Notes under the pieces: model-generated
Seen by the model: only the letters and a program-made list of their open reading frames with translations
The model's database searches: none
What the model was told of the DNA's origin: nothing
Shown here: positions 40,138-47,971 of the stretch, piece by piece
How the letters are laid out: each line of letters begins with the position of its first letter
How positions within the stretch are numbered: the first letter of the stretch is position 1
Assembly: GCA_025451785.1 (NCBI GenBank)
Contig: JANWJV010000072.1
Location: 1-54,859, forward strand
Source of the DNA: Bacteroidia bacterium
GTDB lineage: Bacteria; Bacteroidota; Bacteroidia; JANWJV01
DNA: 54,859 nt
Reading direction: 5' to 3'
Made by a program: the position numbers and the translations under genes

Positions 40138-41328
40138 TTACTTTACGATCTCGATTACCTGTCCGGCACCTACCGTACGGCCACCTTCGCGGATAGCGAA
40201 ACGAAGGCCTTTGTCCATCGCCACAGGGCAGATGAGCTTCACGGTAATGGTAACGTTATCACCAGGCATTACCATCTCGCGGCCCTGGGGCAACTCGATC
40301 TCGCCGGTAACGTCGGTGGTCCTGAGGTAAAACTGAGGACGGTATTTATTGTGGAAGGGGGTATGACGGCCGCCTTCTTCTTTCTTAAGTACGTAGATCT
40401 CAGCTTTGAACTCGGTATGGGGAGTGATGGAACCGGGTTTAGCGATCACCATTCCTCTCCAGATGTCCTTCTTATCGATACCACGCAGCAGCAGACCAAC
40501 GTTATCGCCGGCTTCGCCCCTGTCGAGGATCTTACGGAACATTTCAACACCGGTGATGGTCGACTTCATGCTTTGTTCGCGCATGCCAATGATCTCCACC
40601 TCTTCGCCTGAGTTCACTACACCTGTTTCGATCCTGCCGGTAGCAACAGTTCCACGGCCTGTGATAGAGAATACGTCTTCCACGGGCATAAGGAAAGGCT
40701 TGTCCACCTGGCGGGTAGGGATCGGAATAAAGCTGTCAACAGCGTCCATCAGTTCCATGATCTTGGGAACCCACTTAGCGTCCTTGTTAAGGCCGCCGAG
40801 CGCAGAACCGCGGATGATCGGAATGATATCGCCTTCAAATTCGTAGAACTTGAGCAGGTCACGGATCTCGATCTCAACGAGGTCGAGCAGTTCGGGATCG
40901 TCAACCATATCAACTTTGTTCATGAACACAACGATCTTAGGTACACCTACCTGGCGCGCGAGCAGGATGTGCTCACGTGTTTGGGGCATAGGACCGTCGG
41001 TAGCAGCAACAACAAGGATGGCACCGTCCATCTGGGCAGCACCTGTAACCATGTTCTTCACATAGTCGGCGTGGCCAGGGCAGTCAACGTGCGCGTAGTG
41101 ACGCTTATCTGTTGCGTATTCTACGTGCGACGTATTGATCGTAATACCTCTTTCTTTTTCCTCGGGGGCATTGTCGATGGAAGAGAAGTCCCTCACTTCT
41201 GCGAGGCCCTTGTCAGCAAGCACTGTGGTGATGGCTGCAGTAAGGGTGGTCTTACCGTGGTCAACGTGACCGATGGTACCGATGTTCACGTGCGGTTTGG
41301 AACGATCGAATTTTTCTTTGTTTGCCAT
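40138..41328 (-). CDS. tuf: Elongation factor Tu
   Basis: 396 residues. G1 GHVDHGKT at residues 20-27, G3 DCPGHADY, G4 NKVD; domains II and III are complete (the [12 protein letters not shown] and [12 protein letters not shown] regions). Delivers aminoacyl-tRNA to the ribosome. It lies 78 nt downstream of four tRNA genes and is probably expressed from the promoter ahead of them. Codon use is strongly biased, fitting very high expression. Only one copy is in the window. Confidence 0.99.
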   Translation of the reverse strand: MANKEKFDRSKPHVNIGTIGHVDHGKTTLTAAITTVLADKGLAEVRDFSSIDNAPEEKERGITINTSHVEYATDKRHYAHVDCPGHADYVKNMVTGAAQMDGAILVVAATDGPMPQTREHILLARQVGVPKIVVFMNKVDMVDDPELLDLVEIEIRDLLKFYEFEGDIIPIIRGSALGGLNKDAKWVPKIMELMDAVDSFIPIPTRQVDKPFLMPVEDVFSITGRGTVATGRIETGVVNSGEEVEIIGMREQSMKSTITGVEMFRKILDRGEAGDNVGLLLRGIDKKDIWRGMVIAKPGSITPHTEFKAEIYVLKKEEGGRHTPFHNKYRPQFYLRTTDVTGEIELPQGREMVMPGDNVTITVKLICPVAMDKGLRFAIREGGRTVGAGQVIEIVK

Positions 41329-41406
41329 ATTAAACTTATTTTATTGTTGTTGTTTTTATATTTTATTTTCTCTCTTTACAATTCTTCTTTTTCTGAGCGG
41401 TGATAG

Positions 41407-41478
<72 letters not shown>

Positions 41479-41522
41479 TTTGTTTCTCCGTCTTGCCTGC
41501 TTCCTTCCGGCTCAGTATTCAG

Positions 41523-41595
41523 AGCGGAAGACCGGGCTCGAACCGGCCACCCTCAGCTTGGAAGGCTGATGCTCTACCAAATGAGCTACTTCCGC
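41523..41595 (-). tRNA. trnG: tRNA-Gly (TCC)
   Basis: 73 nt. Acceptor GCGGAAG/CTTCCGC, anticodon TCC at plus positions 41560-41562 inside TCAGC/GCTGA, no encoded CCA. Confidence 0.95.
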
Positions 41596-41600
41596 TTTCA

Positions 41601-41698
41601 GTCGCCGAAGCTCCGAAAGGAGCGAAGGTGACTTTCAAAATTTTAAAGAACCATCCTTCCACTGTCCACCTTCGCCGAGGCTTCGGCGGACGCAGTGG
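41601..41698. repeat. Two hairpin elements between tRNA-Tyr and tRNA-Gly
   Basis: Two inverted repeats fill the unusually long tRNA spacer. The first (41601-41632) has GCTCC/GGAGC around a GAAA loop with outer GTCGCC/GGTGAC pairing. The second (41659-41698) has CGCCGA/TCGGCG around GGCT with outer CCACTG/CAGTGG, reaching into the tRNA-Tyr 3' end. They look like interspersed palindromic elements or processing signals. Confidence 0.55.
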
Positions 41699-41778
41699 GG
41701 AGAGAAGGATTCGAACCTTCGAAGTCATAAGACGACAGATTTACAGTCTGTTCCAGTTGGCCACTTTGGTATCTCCCC
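41696..41778 (-). tRNA. trnY: tRNA-Tyr (GTA)
   Basis: 83 nt including a long variable arm. Acceptor GGGGAGA/TCTCCCC, anticodon GTA at plus positions 41742-41744, discriminator A, no encoded CCA. Confidence 0.95.
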
Positions 41779-41799
41779 GCAAACCATCATCTGCAGCTG

Positions 41800-41872
41800 A
41801 GCCGAAGAAGGGACTCGAACCCCCGACCAGCTGATTACAAATCAGCTGCTCTACCAGCTGAGCTACTTCGGC
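41800..41872 (-). tRNA. trnT: tRNA-Thr (TGT)
   Basis: 73 nt. Acceptor GCCGAAG/CTTCGGC, anticodon TGT at plus positions 41837-41839 within GCTGA/TCAGC, no encoded CCA. First gene after the promoter at 41971-42001. Confidence 0.95.
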
Positions 41873-41970
41873 TTGAAGCTTCTCTCCGCCTGTGAAAGAA
41901 CAAAAAAAACGTGCATGTTTTTACCCAGAGAAAAGGACAAAAAAATGCAGCCCCTTTTTAAAAAGGACTG

Positions 41971-42001
41971 CAAATCTATAAACTATTTCAATTACAGCAA
42001 A
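41971..42001 (-). promoter_or_regulatory. Promoter of the tRNA-tuf transcript
   Basis: Minus strand TTTG (42001-41998), 19-nt spacer, TAGATTTG (41978-41971): complete consensus. About 100 nt upstream of tRNA-Thr(TGT). Upstream, two nested inverted repeats occur: GCAAAA/TTTTGC at 41997-42011, overlapping the -33 site, and TTTTTGC/GCAAAAA at 42005-42025. Confidence 0.8.
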
Positions 42002-42020
42002 ATATTTTTGCTTTTTTTGC

Positions 42021-42054
42021 AAAAATTGAAAGGTCCCCCTAAAAGGGTCTTTCC
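42021..42054 (-). terminator. Probable terminator after hpf
   Basis: Minus strand GAAAG..CCC / GGG..CTTTC around TTTTA, followed by AATTTTT. It starts about 17 nt past the hpf stop and separates the rpsU-xer-hpf transcript from the tRNA promoter. The stem has an internal loop, so strength is uncertain. Confidence 0.5.
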
Positions 42055-42070
42055 AAGGCCTAACGTCCTC

Positions 42071-42370
42071 CTAGAGGTTCCTAAGCTTGTCCTTATGCCT
42101 TTTTACCTGCCTGGCAAGGGCCTCAATGCTGGTATCCACCGCCTCTTCGAAGGTTCGGCACTGCCTTTTGGCAAAAAGGTCGTTGCCGGGGATCATCAGC
42201 TTGATCTCGGCCACCTTGTTCTCGTCAGTGCTGGACTTATCGAGACGCAGGAACACCTCCCCGCCGATGATGCCGTCATAAAAATGGCTGAGCTTGCTTA
42301 CTTTTTCCTCTGTGAAGTCGAGCAGCTTGCGGTCAGCGTCGAAATGGATGGATTGGATCTTTACTTTCAT
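42071..42370 (-). CDS. hpf: Ribosome hibernation promoting factor, short form
   Basis: 99 residues, matching the short HPF/RaiA type: MKVKIQSIHFDADRKLLDFT, then FYDGIIGGEVFLRLDKSS and a basic end (LARQVKRHKDKLRNL). No extended C-terminal dimerisation domain. Such proteins bind the 30S decoding centre in stationary phase and silence ribosomes. The third gene of the rpsU-xer-hpf group. Confidence 0.9.
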   Translation of the reverse strand: MKVKIQSIHFDADRKLLDFTEEKVSKLSHFYDGIIGGEVFLRLDKSSTDENKVAEIKLMIPGNDLFAKRQCRTFEEAVDTSIEALARQVKRHKDKLRNL

Positions 42371-42417
42371 AGGTCTTGATACTAAACGTGTGAATATGTA
42401 TGCGTTGAATGAGAATA

Positions 42418-43305
42418 TTATGCCTTGGGATGAGCCTGCTTATAAACATTCTTAAGCTTCTCAACCGTATTGTGGGTGTATACCTGTGTAGCAGAAAGGT
42501 TCGCATGGCCCAGCAGCTCTTTTATCGCGTTCAGATCGGCCCCGTTATTGAGCATGTGAGTGGCAAACGTATGCCTCAGTACATGGGGGCTCTTCTTGTC
42601 AGAAGTAGTGATAAGGCTAAGGTAACTATTAACGACCCTGTATACAAGTTTTTGATAGATTTTTTTTCCCTTCTTGTCAACGAAAAGCATCGGGCTTCCG
42701 GGAAAGAGGCAATCCTTCTCGGCCATATAGCTTTCCAGCTCTGCCGCCAACTCATCGTTAAAAGGAATGATCCTTTCCTTGTTGCGTTTTCCCAGCACTT
42801 TCAGCGTCTTCCTGCCCATATCAATGGAGCCCTGCTCGAGACCGATAAGCTCTGACAAACGCATGCCTGTGGCATAGAACACCCCAATGATCAGCTTGTT
42901 CCTCTTCCCTTCAAAGTCATCCCCAAAAGCGGTATCATCGAGCAAGTGGTCCATTTTCTGCTGCTCCACGAACTCAGGAAGGCGTTTGGAGGTCTTGGGT
43001 GCCTGTACCTTCAGCATGGGGTTTTGTTTTACCTCCTTTTCCCGCAACAGGAAACGATAAAAGGTCTTCAGCGAGGTGATCTTACGGTTTACCGAACGGG
43101 CGCCGGTACCGGCCTCCATAAGGCTCACTATCCAGGAACGTACCAGGGGATGACTTACCTCGTCGATCTTTTCAATGGAATACACCGACTTGAGATAGAC
43201 TGAAAACTGCTCCAGGTCGTGAGAGTAAGCGGTAACGGTGTGGACTGAAAATCGCTTTTCGAACTTAAGGTAATCGGTAAAACGTTTGATAAGCTCAGCG
43301 ATCAT
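42418..43305 (-). CDS. Tyrosine recombinase, XerC/XerD type
   Basis: 295 residues. N-terminal SAM-like core-binding domain (RFTDYLKFEKRFSVHTVTAY) and C-terminal catalytic domain with Arg149 (GMRLSEL), His241 and Arg244 (HVLRHTF), His267 (LLGHANLS) and nucleophile Tyr276 (QVYTH); a lysine around residue 173 completes the set. Resolves chromosome dimers if it is the housekeeping Xer protein, which its length and conserved place beside rpsU and hpf support. It is not beside any phage or integron genes. XerC or XerD cannot be decided here. Confidence 0.9.
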   Translation of the reverse strand: MIAELIKRFTDYLKFEKRFSVHTVTAYSHDLEQFSVYLKSVYSIEKIDEVSHPLVRSWIVSLMEAGTGARSVNRKITSLKTFYRFLLREKEVKQNPMLKVQAPKTSKRLPEFVEQQKMDHLLDDTAFGDDFEGKRNKLIIGVFYATGMRLSELIGLEQGSIDMGRKTLKVLGKRNKERIIPFNDELAAELESYMAEKDCLFPGSPMLFVDKKGKKIYQKLVYRVVNSYLSLITTSDKKSPHVLRHTFATHMLNNGADLNAIKELLGHANLSATQVYTHNTVEKLKNVYKQAHPKA

Positions 43306-43404
43306 AAAAGGAAAGGAAGAAACCCTGTTCTGAAAACGAATATAAACATAAAATGTTTTATCCGGAACGGAATTTCTTCCTTGAGTATGGTTGGAGAAAA
43401 AGGC

Positions 43405-43602
43405 CTACGCCAGTTCTTCTGCCTGCCTGAGCTTCTGCTTGTAAACGGCACGGATAACGGTCTCCCTGCGCTTTACCGAAGGCTTGGTAAACTTTTGCCT
43501 TTCACGCAGTGCGCGCACTACGCCGGTCTTCTCGAATTTCTTCTTGAACTTCTTGAGCGCTTTCTCAACAGTTTCGCCTTCTTTTACTTGTACGATCAGC
43601 AT
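43405..43602 (-). CDS. rpsU: Ribosomal protein bS21
   Basis: 65 residues, basic, complete: MLIVQVKEGETVEKALKKFK, then KFEKTGVVRALRERQKFTKP. In Bacteroidota bS21 helps hide the anti-Shine-Dalgarno end of 16S rRNA. The leader before this ATG (AAAGAAAC) shows no Shine-Dalgarno and is A-rich, the Kozak-like pattern of the phylum. Its -7 box is 33 nt upstream, so it probably heads the rpsU-xer-hpf transcript. Confidence 0.95.
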   Translation of the reverse strand: MLIVQVKEGETVEKALKKFKKKFEKTGVVRALRERQKFTKPSVKRRETVIRAVYKQKLRQAEELA

Positions 43603-43634
43603 GTTTCTTTATACGTTTTTATTAAAAAGGGAAG

Positions 43635-43664
43635 CAAATATAGTGATTTTTACTTTCCCGCAAG
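43635..43664 (-). promoter_or_regulatory. Promoter of rpsU-xer-hpf
   Basis: Minus strand CTTG (43664-43661), 18-nt spacer, TATATTTG (43642-43635). The -7 match is exact; the -33 is CTTG instead of TTTG. Confidence 0.65.
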
Positions 43665-43681
43665 AAAAATCGATAGCAGTC

Positions 43682-45106
43682 CTATTGCTTGGTGATCTTA
43701 CGCACGGCGCTGAAGGTTCCGCAACTGAGCTTCACGGTATAAAAACCGGGAGCCAGCTGTGCTGCCGAAAGGTTCACTTCATTATTGCCCTGCTGCAGGT
43801 TAAGCCCGCCCGCCAGCACTTCCCTGCCGCTCAGGTCGATGACCTGGTAAACAGCCGTGCTTGATTCAGCCAGTTCGATGTCAAGGGTGAAATTATCCTC
43901 AAAAGGATTGGGATAAACCACCATACTGTTCTCCCTTACAACAGGCGCAATGCCGGTGGTAGTGTTAAGCGCAGCGCTTGCGTCAAGTACATAAAGTCCG
44001 TTCTGCATATCACTGGCCAGCAGTTTGCCGCTGGGCAGGTACGGCCAGGCACCCCAGTTGCCATGATAGGCTGGGTTGAATGTATAATTGTCGTTGAGGC
44101 CGTGCAAAGTATCAGTATCAAAATAACCGGTCTTTACAGGAAGAGAGGGATTCGAAATGTCAAATATCTGAACACCATCCTGGTAGTAGGCGATCACCAC
44201 CCTGTTGTTTCCTACCACATAGGGGTTATGCGGAGTAGCACCGGGGTTCGATTTGAACGTGCTCTTCACAGTGATATTACCAAACTGGCTCACGTCGATC
44301 ACCTTCACCGCCTTGTTGGCGGGAACCTCGTCGCAAAACACAAAGGTCTTACGGTTAGGCGTAAGCGTTCCACTATGGTTATACCCCTGGTCAGGGTAAT
44401 TGGTTAGCTGATCCATCGCTACGAACTTATTGTTAATGGCATCGTAACGGTACATGAACAGGCCCTGGTAGGCCGCCGACGCGAACACGGTGTCATTGTC
44501 CACCCACATATCGTGCACCGAAGAGATAGATGGATAATCCTGGTTGAGCGAACGCAGGAAAACAGGAAGTACGGGATTGGTAAGACTATAAACAGCCATC
44601 GAGTAGGAACCGCCTCCTGATTTTTTAGTAACGCTGCCGCAATACAGCCTTCCATTGTCAACGAAAATAGTATGAGAGCGCTCGAAGATCGTGTTATCAT
44701 CATAAACAACATGTACCGAATCGGGCAGGTAGGAAAGATCAGCGATCTGGAGGCTGTTGGGCGCCCCATCGTCGCTTACCATGTAGCAATATTTACCGTA
44801 GATGGCGAACTCTCTCCAGATACACTGGCTCCTGCGGCCCTTTACATAATCACGCTGAACAATATTGGTAGGATTGGTCACATCGATGAAATAAGTACCT
44901 GAGGTGGATCCGATAATAGCGTATTCCTTCCCATTCTGGGCGTAACCAACCACCGCCTGGTATTTGATGCCATACGTGGGCTCAGGAAGAGTGGAGGGCT
45001 CGTACCAGTTGTCGAGCAAGGTAATGTTTGACTTGGCGTAATTGCCCTGGCCAAATGCCTGTGCCAGAATGAAGGAGAAGAAAAGGAGGGAGTAGGTTTT
45101 TTTCAT
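43682..45106 (-). CDS. Choice-of-anchor B family protein with T9SS sorting domain
   Basis: 474 residues: signal peptide (TYSLLFFSFILAQAFGQ), then a beta-propeller-like body built of LVIVD-type repeats (IIGSTSGTYFIDVTNPTNIV; QIADLSYLPDSVHVVYDDN; VQIFDISNPSLPVKTGYFD) and a sorting domain (MVVYPNPFEDNFTLDIEL to KITKQ). This layout defines the 'choice-of-anchor B' family: the body is constant and the C-terminal anchor varies between lineages, here T9SS. Cell-surface location inferred; ligand unknown. Confidence 0.85.
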   Translation of the reverse strand: MKKTYSLLFFSFILAQAFGQGNYAKSNITLLDNWYEPSTLPEPTYGIKYQAVVGYAQNGKEYAIIGSTSGTYFIDVTNPTNIVQRDYVKGRRSQCIWREFAIYGKYCYMVSDDGAPNSLQIADLSYLPDSVHVVYDDNTIFERSHTIFVDNGRLYCGSVTKKSGGGSYSMAVYSLTNPVLPVFLRSLNQDYPSISSVHDMWVDNDTVFASAAYQGLFMYRYDAINNKFVAMDQLTNYPDQGYNHSGTLTPNRKTFVFCDEVPANKAVKVIDVSQFGNITVKSTFKSNPGATPHNPYVVGNNRVVIAYYQDGVQIFDISNPSLPVKTGYFDTDTLHGLNDNYTFNPAYHGNWGAWPYLPSGKLLASDMQNGLYVLDASAALNTTTGIAPVVRENSMVVYPNPFEDNFTLDIELAESSTAVYQVIDLSGREVLAGGLNLQQGNNEVNLSAAQLAPGFYTVKLSCGTFSAVRKITKQ

Positions 45107-45125
45107 GGATCCAGATTTAGAAAAT

Positions 45126-45133
45126 CAAAGATA
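45126..45133 (-). promoter_or_regulatory. -7 box of the choice-of-anchor B gene
   Basis: Minus strand TATCTTTG, exact match to TAnnTTTG, 20 nt upstream of the ATG at 45106. No TTTG seen at -33. Confidence 0.5.
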
Positions 45134-45191
45134 ATGAAAAATCTACGAAAAGCGAAAGGGTACGAATGGGCGAAAAACGGATGCGTGAATA

Positions 45192-47003
45192 TTACCCGGC
45201 CGCTACTTTGTTCTTCTCGCGCTTGCGGTCGTTCTCATCGAGTCGCACTTTACGCATGCGGATGGATTTGGGGGTCACTTCCACGTACTCATCGCCCTGG
45301 ATGTATTCCATGGCCTCTTCGAGAGAGAAATTGATCTTGGGCGCGATGCGCATCTTAGCGTCGGTACCGGCAGCGCGCATATTGGTAAGCTTCTTTTCTT
45401 TGGTCACATTCACCACCAGGTCGTCCTGGCGGATGTGCTGACCGATGACCTGGCCGGTATAGATAGGTTCGCCCGGATCAACAAAGAAAGATCCGCGGTC
45501 TTGAAGTTTGTCAATAGAATAGGCAATGGCATTTCCGTTCTCGCCGGAGATAAGTACCCCGCTGATCCTTCCGGGTATCTCCCCTTTCCAGGGCTCGAAA
45601 GCTTTGAAGCGGTGAGCGATAATGGCCTCACCGGCAGTAGCGGTAAGAATATTGTTTCTCAGGCCGATGATACCCCTCGCGGGGATCTCGAACTCAAGGT
45701 GTACCAGGTCGCCTTTGGGCTCCATTACCAGCATATCGCCACGGCGCTGGCTCACCAGTTCGATCACCTTACCTGAAACCTCCTGGGGGGTGTCGATCGT
45801 AAGCACTTCCACTGGCTCGTGTTTCACCCCGTTTATCTCTTTGATGATCACTTGTGGCTGTCCCAGCTGAAGCTCATAGCCTTCGCGGCGCATGGTCTCT
45901 ACCAGGATGCTCAGGTGGAGGATGCCACGGCCGTAAATGAGATACGAATCAGGAGAGCCGGTCTCTTCAAGGCGCATCGCCAGGTTCTTTTCCAGCTCTT
46001 TAAAAAGCCTTTCACGAAGGTGACGCGACGTAACGAACTTACCTTCTTTTCCGAAGAAGGGAGAGTTGTTGATCGTAAAGAGCATGCTCATTGTGGGCTC
46101 ATCGATGGAGATCGGCGTTAAGCCCTCGGGATTCTCAAAGTCAGCAATGGTATCACCGATCTCAAAACCTTCTATTCCGGTAACAGCGCAAATATCGCCC
46201 GCCTTTACTTCCGCTGCTTTGGCCTTTCCGAGGCCTGCAAAAGTGAAGAGCTCTTTCACACGCATCTTCATGACGCTGCCGTCGCGCTTTACCAGCGACA
46301 CCGGCATGTTCTCTTTTATGGCGCCGCGGTACACCCTTCCTACCGCGATCCTTCCAACGAACGATGAATAATCGAGTGAGGTGATCTGCATTTGTAAGGT
46401 TCCCTCATGCTGTGGCGCAGGCGGTATATTTTCTATAATAGTGTCAAGCAGGTAACTAATATCCTTCGCAGGGTTCTTCCAGTCGGGGCCCATCCAGCCT
46501 TGCTTGGAGGAGCCATACACTGTTTTGAAGTTGAGCTGATCTTCGGTGGCTTCGAGGTTAAAGAACAGTTCGAATACTGAGTCGTGTACTTCGTCGGGAC
46601 GGCAATTGGGCTTGTCAACTTTGTTGATGATGAGGATGGCCTTCTTGCCCTGCTGGAGGGCTTTCTGTAACACGAAGCGGGTCTGCGGCATCGGCCCTTC
46701 AAAGGCATCTACCAGCAGCAGCACACCATCGGCCATGTTGAGCACACGCTCCACCTCCCCGCCGAAGTCGGCGTGGCCGGGGGTATCGATGATGTTGATC
46801 TTAATGCCCTTGTAGTTCACCGAAACGTTCTTGGCAAGGATGGTGATCCCCCTCTCGCGCTCCAGGTCATTGTTATCGAGAATGAGATCGCCCGTTTCCT
46901 GGTTCTCACGGAAAAGCTGTCCCTGGTGAAGGATCTTATCCACCAGTGTGGTCTTGCCGTGGTCAACGTGGGCAATGATCGCTATGTTTCTTATCTGCTG
47001 CAT
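45192..47003 (-). CDS. typA: Ribosome-associated GTPase BipA/TypA
   Basis: 603 residues, full length. The G domain has AHVDHGKT at residues 11-18 and later DTPGHADFGGEVERVLNMAD; domains II, III and V and the family-specific C-terminal domain (RGSFFVDPGEPIYTGQVIGQ) follow. Acts on ribosomes during stress and assembly. Monocistronic by position, 85 nt from the next gene. Confidence 0.97.
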   Translation of the reverse strand: MQQIRNIAIIAHVDHGKTTLVDKILHQGQLFRENQETGDLILDNNDLERERGITILAKNVSVNYKGIKINIIDTPGHADFGGEVERVLNMADGVLLLVDAFEGPMPQTRFVLQKALQQGKKAILIINKVDKPNCRPDEVHDSVFELFFNLEATEDQLNFKTVYGSSKQGWMGPDWKNPAKDISYLLDTIIENIPPAPQHEGTLQMQITSLDYSSFVGRIAVGRVYRGAIKENMPVSLVKRDGSVMKMRVKELFTFAGLGKAKAAEVKAGDICAVTGIEGFEIGDTIADFENPEGLTPISIDEPTMSMLFTINNSPFFGKEGKFVTSRHLRERLFKELEKNLAMRLEETGSPDSYLIYGRGILHLSILVETMRREGYELQLGQPQVIIKEINGVKHEPVEVLTIDTPQEVSGKVIELVSQRRGDMLVMEPKGDLVHLEFEIPARGIIGLRNNILTATAGEAIIAHRFKAFEPWKGEIPGRISGVLISGENGNAIAYSIDKLQDRGSFFVDPGEPIYTGQVIGQHIRQDDLVVNVTKEKKLTNMRAAGTDAKMRIAPKINFSLEEAMEYIQGDEYVEVTPKSIRMRKVRLDENDRKREKNKVAAG

Positions 47004-47019
47004 TTTGAAATTGAAGCGG

Positions 47020-47027
47020 CAAAAGTA
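47020..47027 (-). promoter_or_regulatory. -7 box of typA
   Basis: Minus strand TACTTTTG, exact TAnnTTTG, 17 nt upstream of the ATG at 47003. Confidence 0.5.
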
Positions 47028-47080
47028 GTTAAATAAATGGTTAATGTATGATGGTTGATGGATTATGGCGAGAAAACCTT

Positions 47081-47950
47081 TTACGGCTTCTCCTTTTTAT
47101 CCTCCGTGGGCGCGTAATAATTGAGCTGAACACGGTATTGGCTGGCCGAATCAAGACGGTAGGTCTTTCGCTTATCATCAGAGCTCCAGAACACTTGAAA
47201 GTCCTTTGCGGAAAAACGGTCGATACTGGTCCTGAGCCTCCCGTAGAGCACTTTCAGGTAATACTTGCCCGGTGGAATGTTCTTGATCTCCCCCTGATCG
47301 CCGTAACTGAAAAAGCAATTACGAATCACCTTGTGAGGGGCTTTGGCCTGCACCACACAAACGATGGTCTCAAGCGAAAGTGAATTGACGATCTTAAGGC
47401 TGTTATTGGAAAGAGGATCATACACATTCATTCCTAAGGTGGTATCGGTCGGCAGTGTATTGATCTTTTCCTTTTTGGGGGGCGCAGGTTGTTCGGCCAC
47501 CTGCTGAGGCCTGCTCACGACCATGCCTTTGAGCTTGGGCTCGGTCTTCTCCTCCGAAAACAGGATCATAAGGTACAGCAGGCCGAGTGCGGCAACAAAG
47601 CTGAAAGCAATGAACTTGCCCTCATGGGTTTCTGGCGGGGGCTTTCGGCTGGACGCAGGCTTAGGGCGCTTGGGCCGCTGCTGTTCAGGCCTTGGCCTTG
47701 GCTGCGGCTGGCGCGGTGAAGAGGTACGCGTGGAACCATACTTCAGCTTTACATCGTACCTGCGGCGCTTACCAGGATCCGACAATACCGAATACGCTAT
47801 CTGGATCTCCTTGAAAAGTTCCTCGTAATGCTTATCGCCAAAATGTTTGTCGGGGTGGTACTTCTTGGCCAGCCTTCGGTAAGCGGCCTTTATCTCCTCA
47901 AAGCCGGCATTTTCACTTACTTCCAGTATCCGGTAATAGTTCTTTACCAC
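47081..47950 (-). CDS. Membrane-anchored DnaJ-domain protein
   Basis: 289 residues. N-terminal J domain with the HPD motif at residues 32-34 ([10 protein letters not shown]) and a typical helix IV ([10 protein letters not shown]). A Pro/Arg/Lys-rich linker (about 75-105) and one membrane helix ([19 protein letters not shown]) follow, then ~150 residues that should be outside the membrane. J domain inside and a folded tail outside is an uncommon layout; the tail ([20 protein letters not shown]) is not recognised. Start is GTG at 47950; the nearest ATG is out of frame. Partners DnaK by family knowledge. Confidence 0.8.
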   Translation of the reverse strand: MVKNYYRILEVSENAGFEEIKAAYRRLAKKYHPDKHFGDKHYEELFKEIQIAYSVLSDPGKRRRYDVKLKYGSTRTSSPRQPQPRPRPEQQRPKRPKPASSRKPPPETHEGKFIAFSFVAALGLLYLMILFSEEKTEPKLKGMVVSRPQQVAEQPAPPKKEKINTLPTDTTLGMNVYDPLSNNSLKIVNSLSLETIVCVVQAKAPHKVIRNCFFSYGDQGEIKNIPPGKYYLKVLYGRLRTSIDRFSAKDFQVFWSSDDKRKTYRLDSASQYRVQLNYYAPTEDKKEKP

Positions 47951-47971
47951 TCGCCCCGCATGTTAAAAGCA

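Noticed and set aside
42418-43305. Tyrosine recombinase as sign of a mobile element
   Set aside because: It has the length and neighbours (rpsU, hpf) of the housekeeping Xer protein; no attachment-site repeats, phage or cargo genes are near it, and the tRNA genes are intact.
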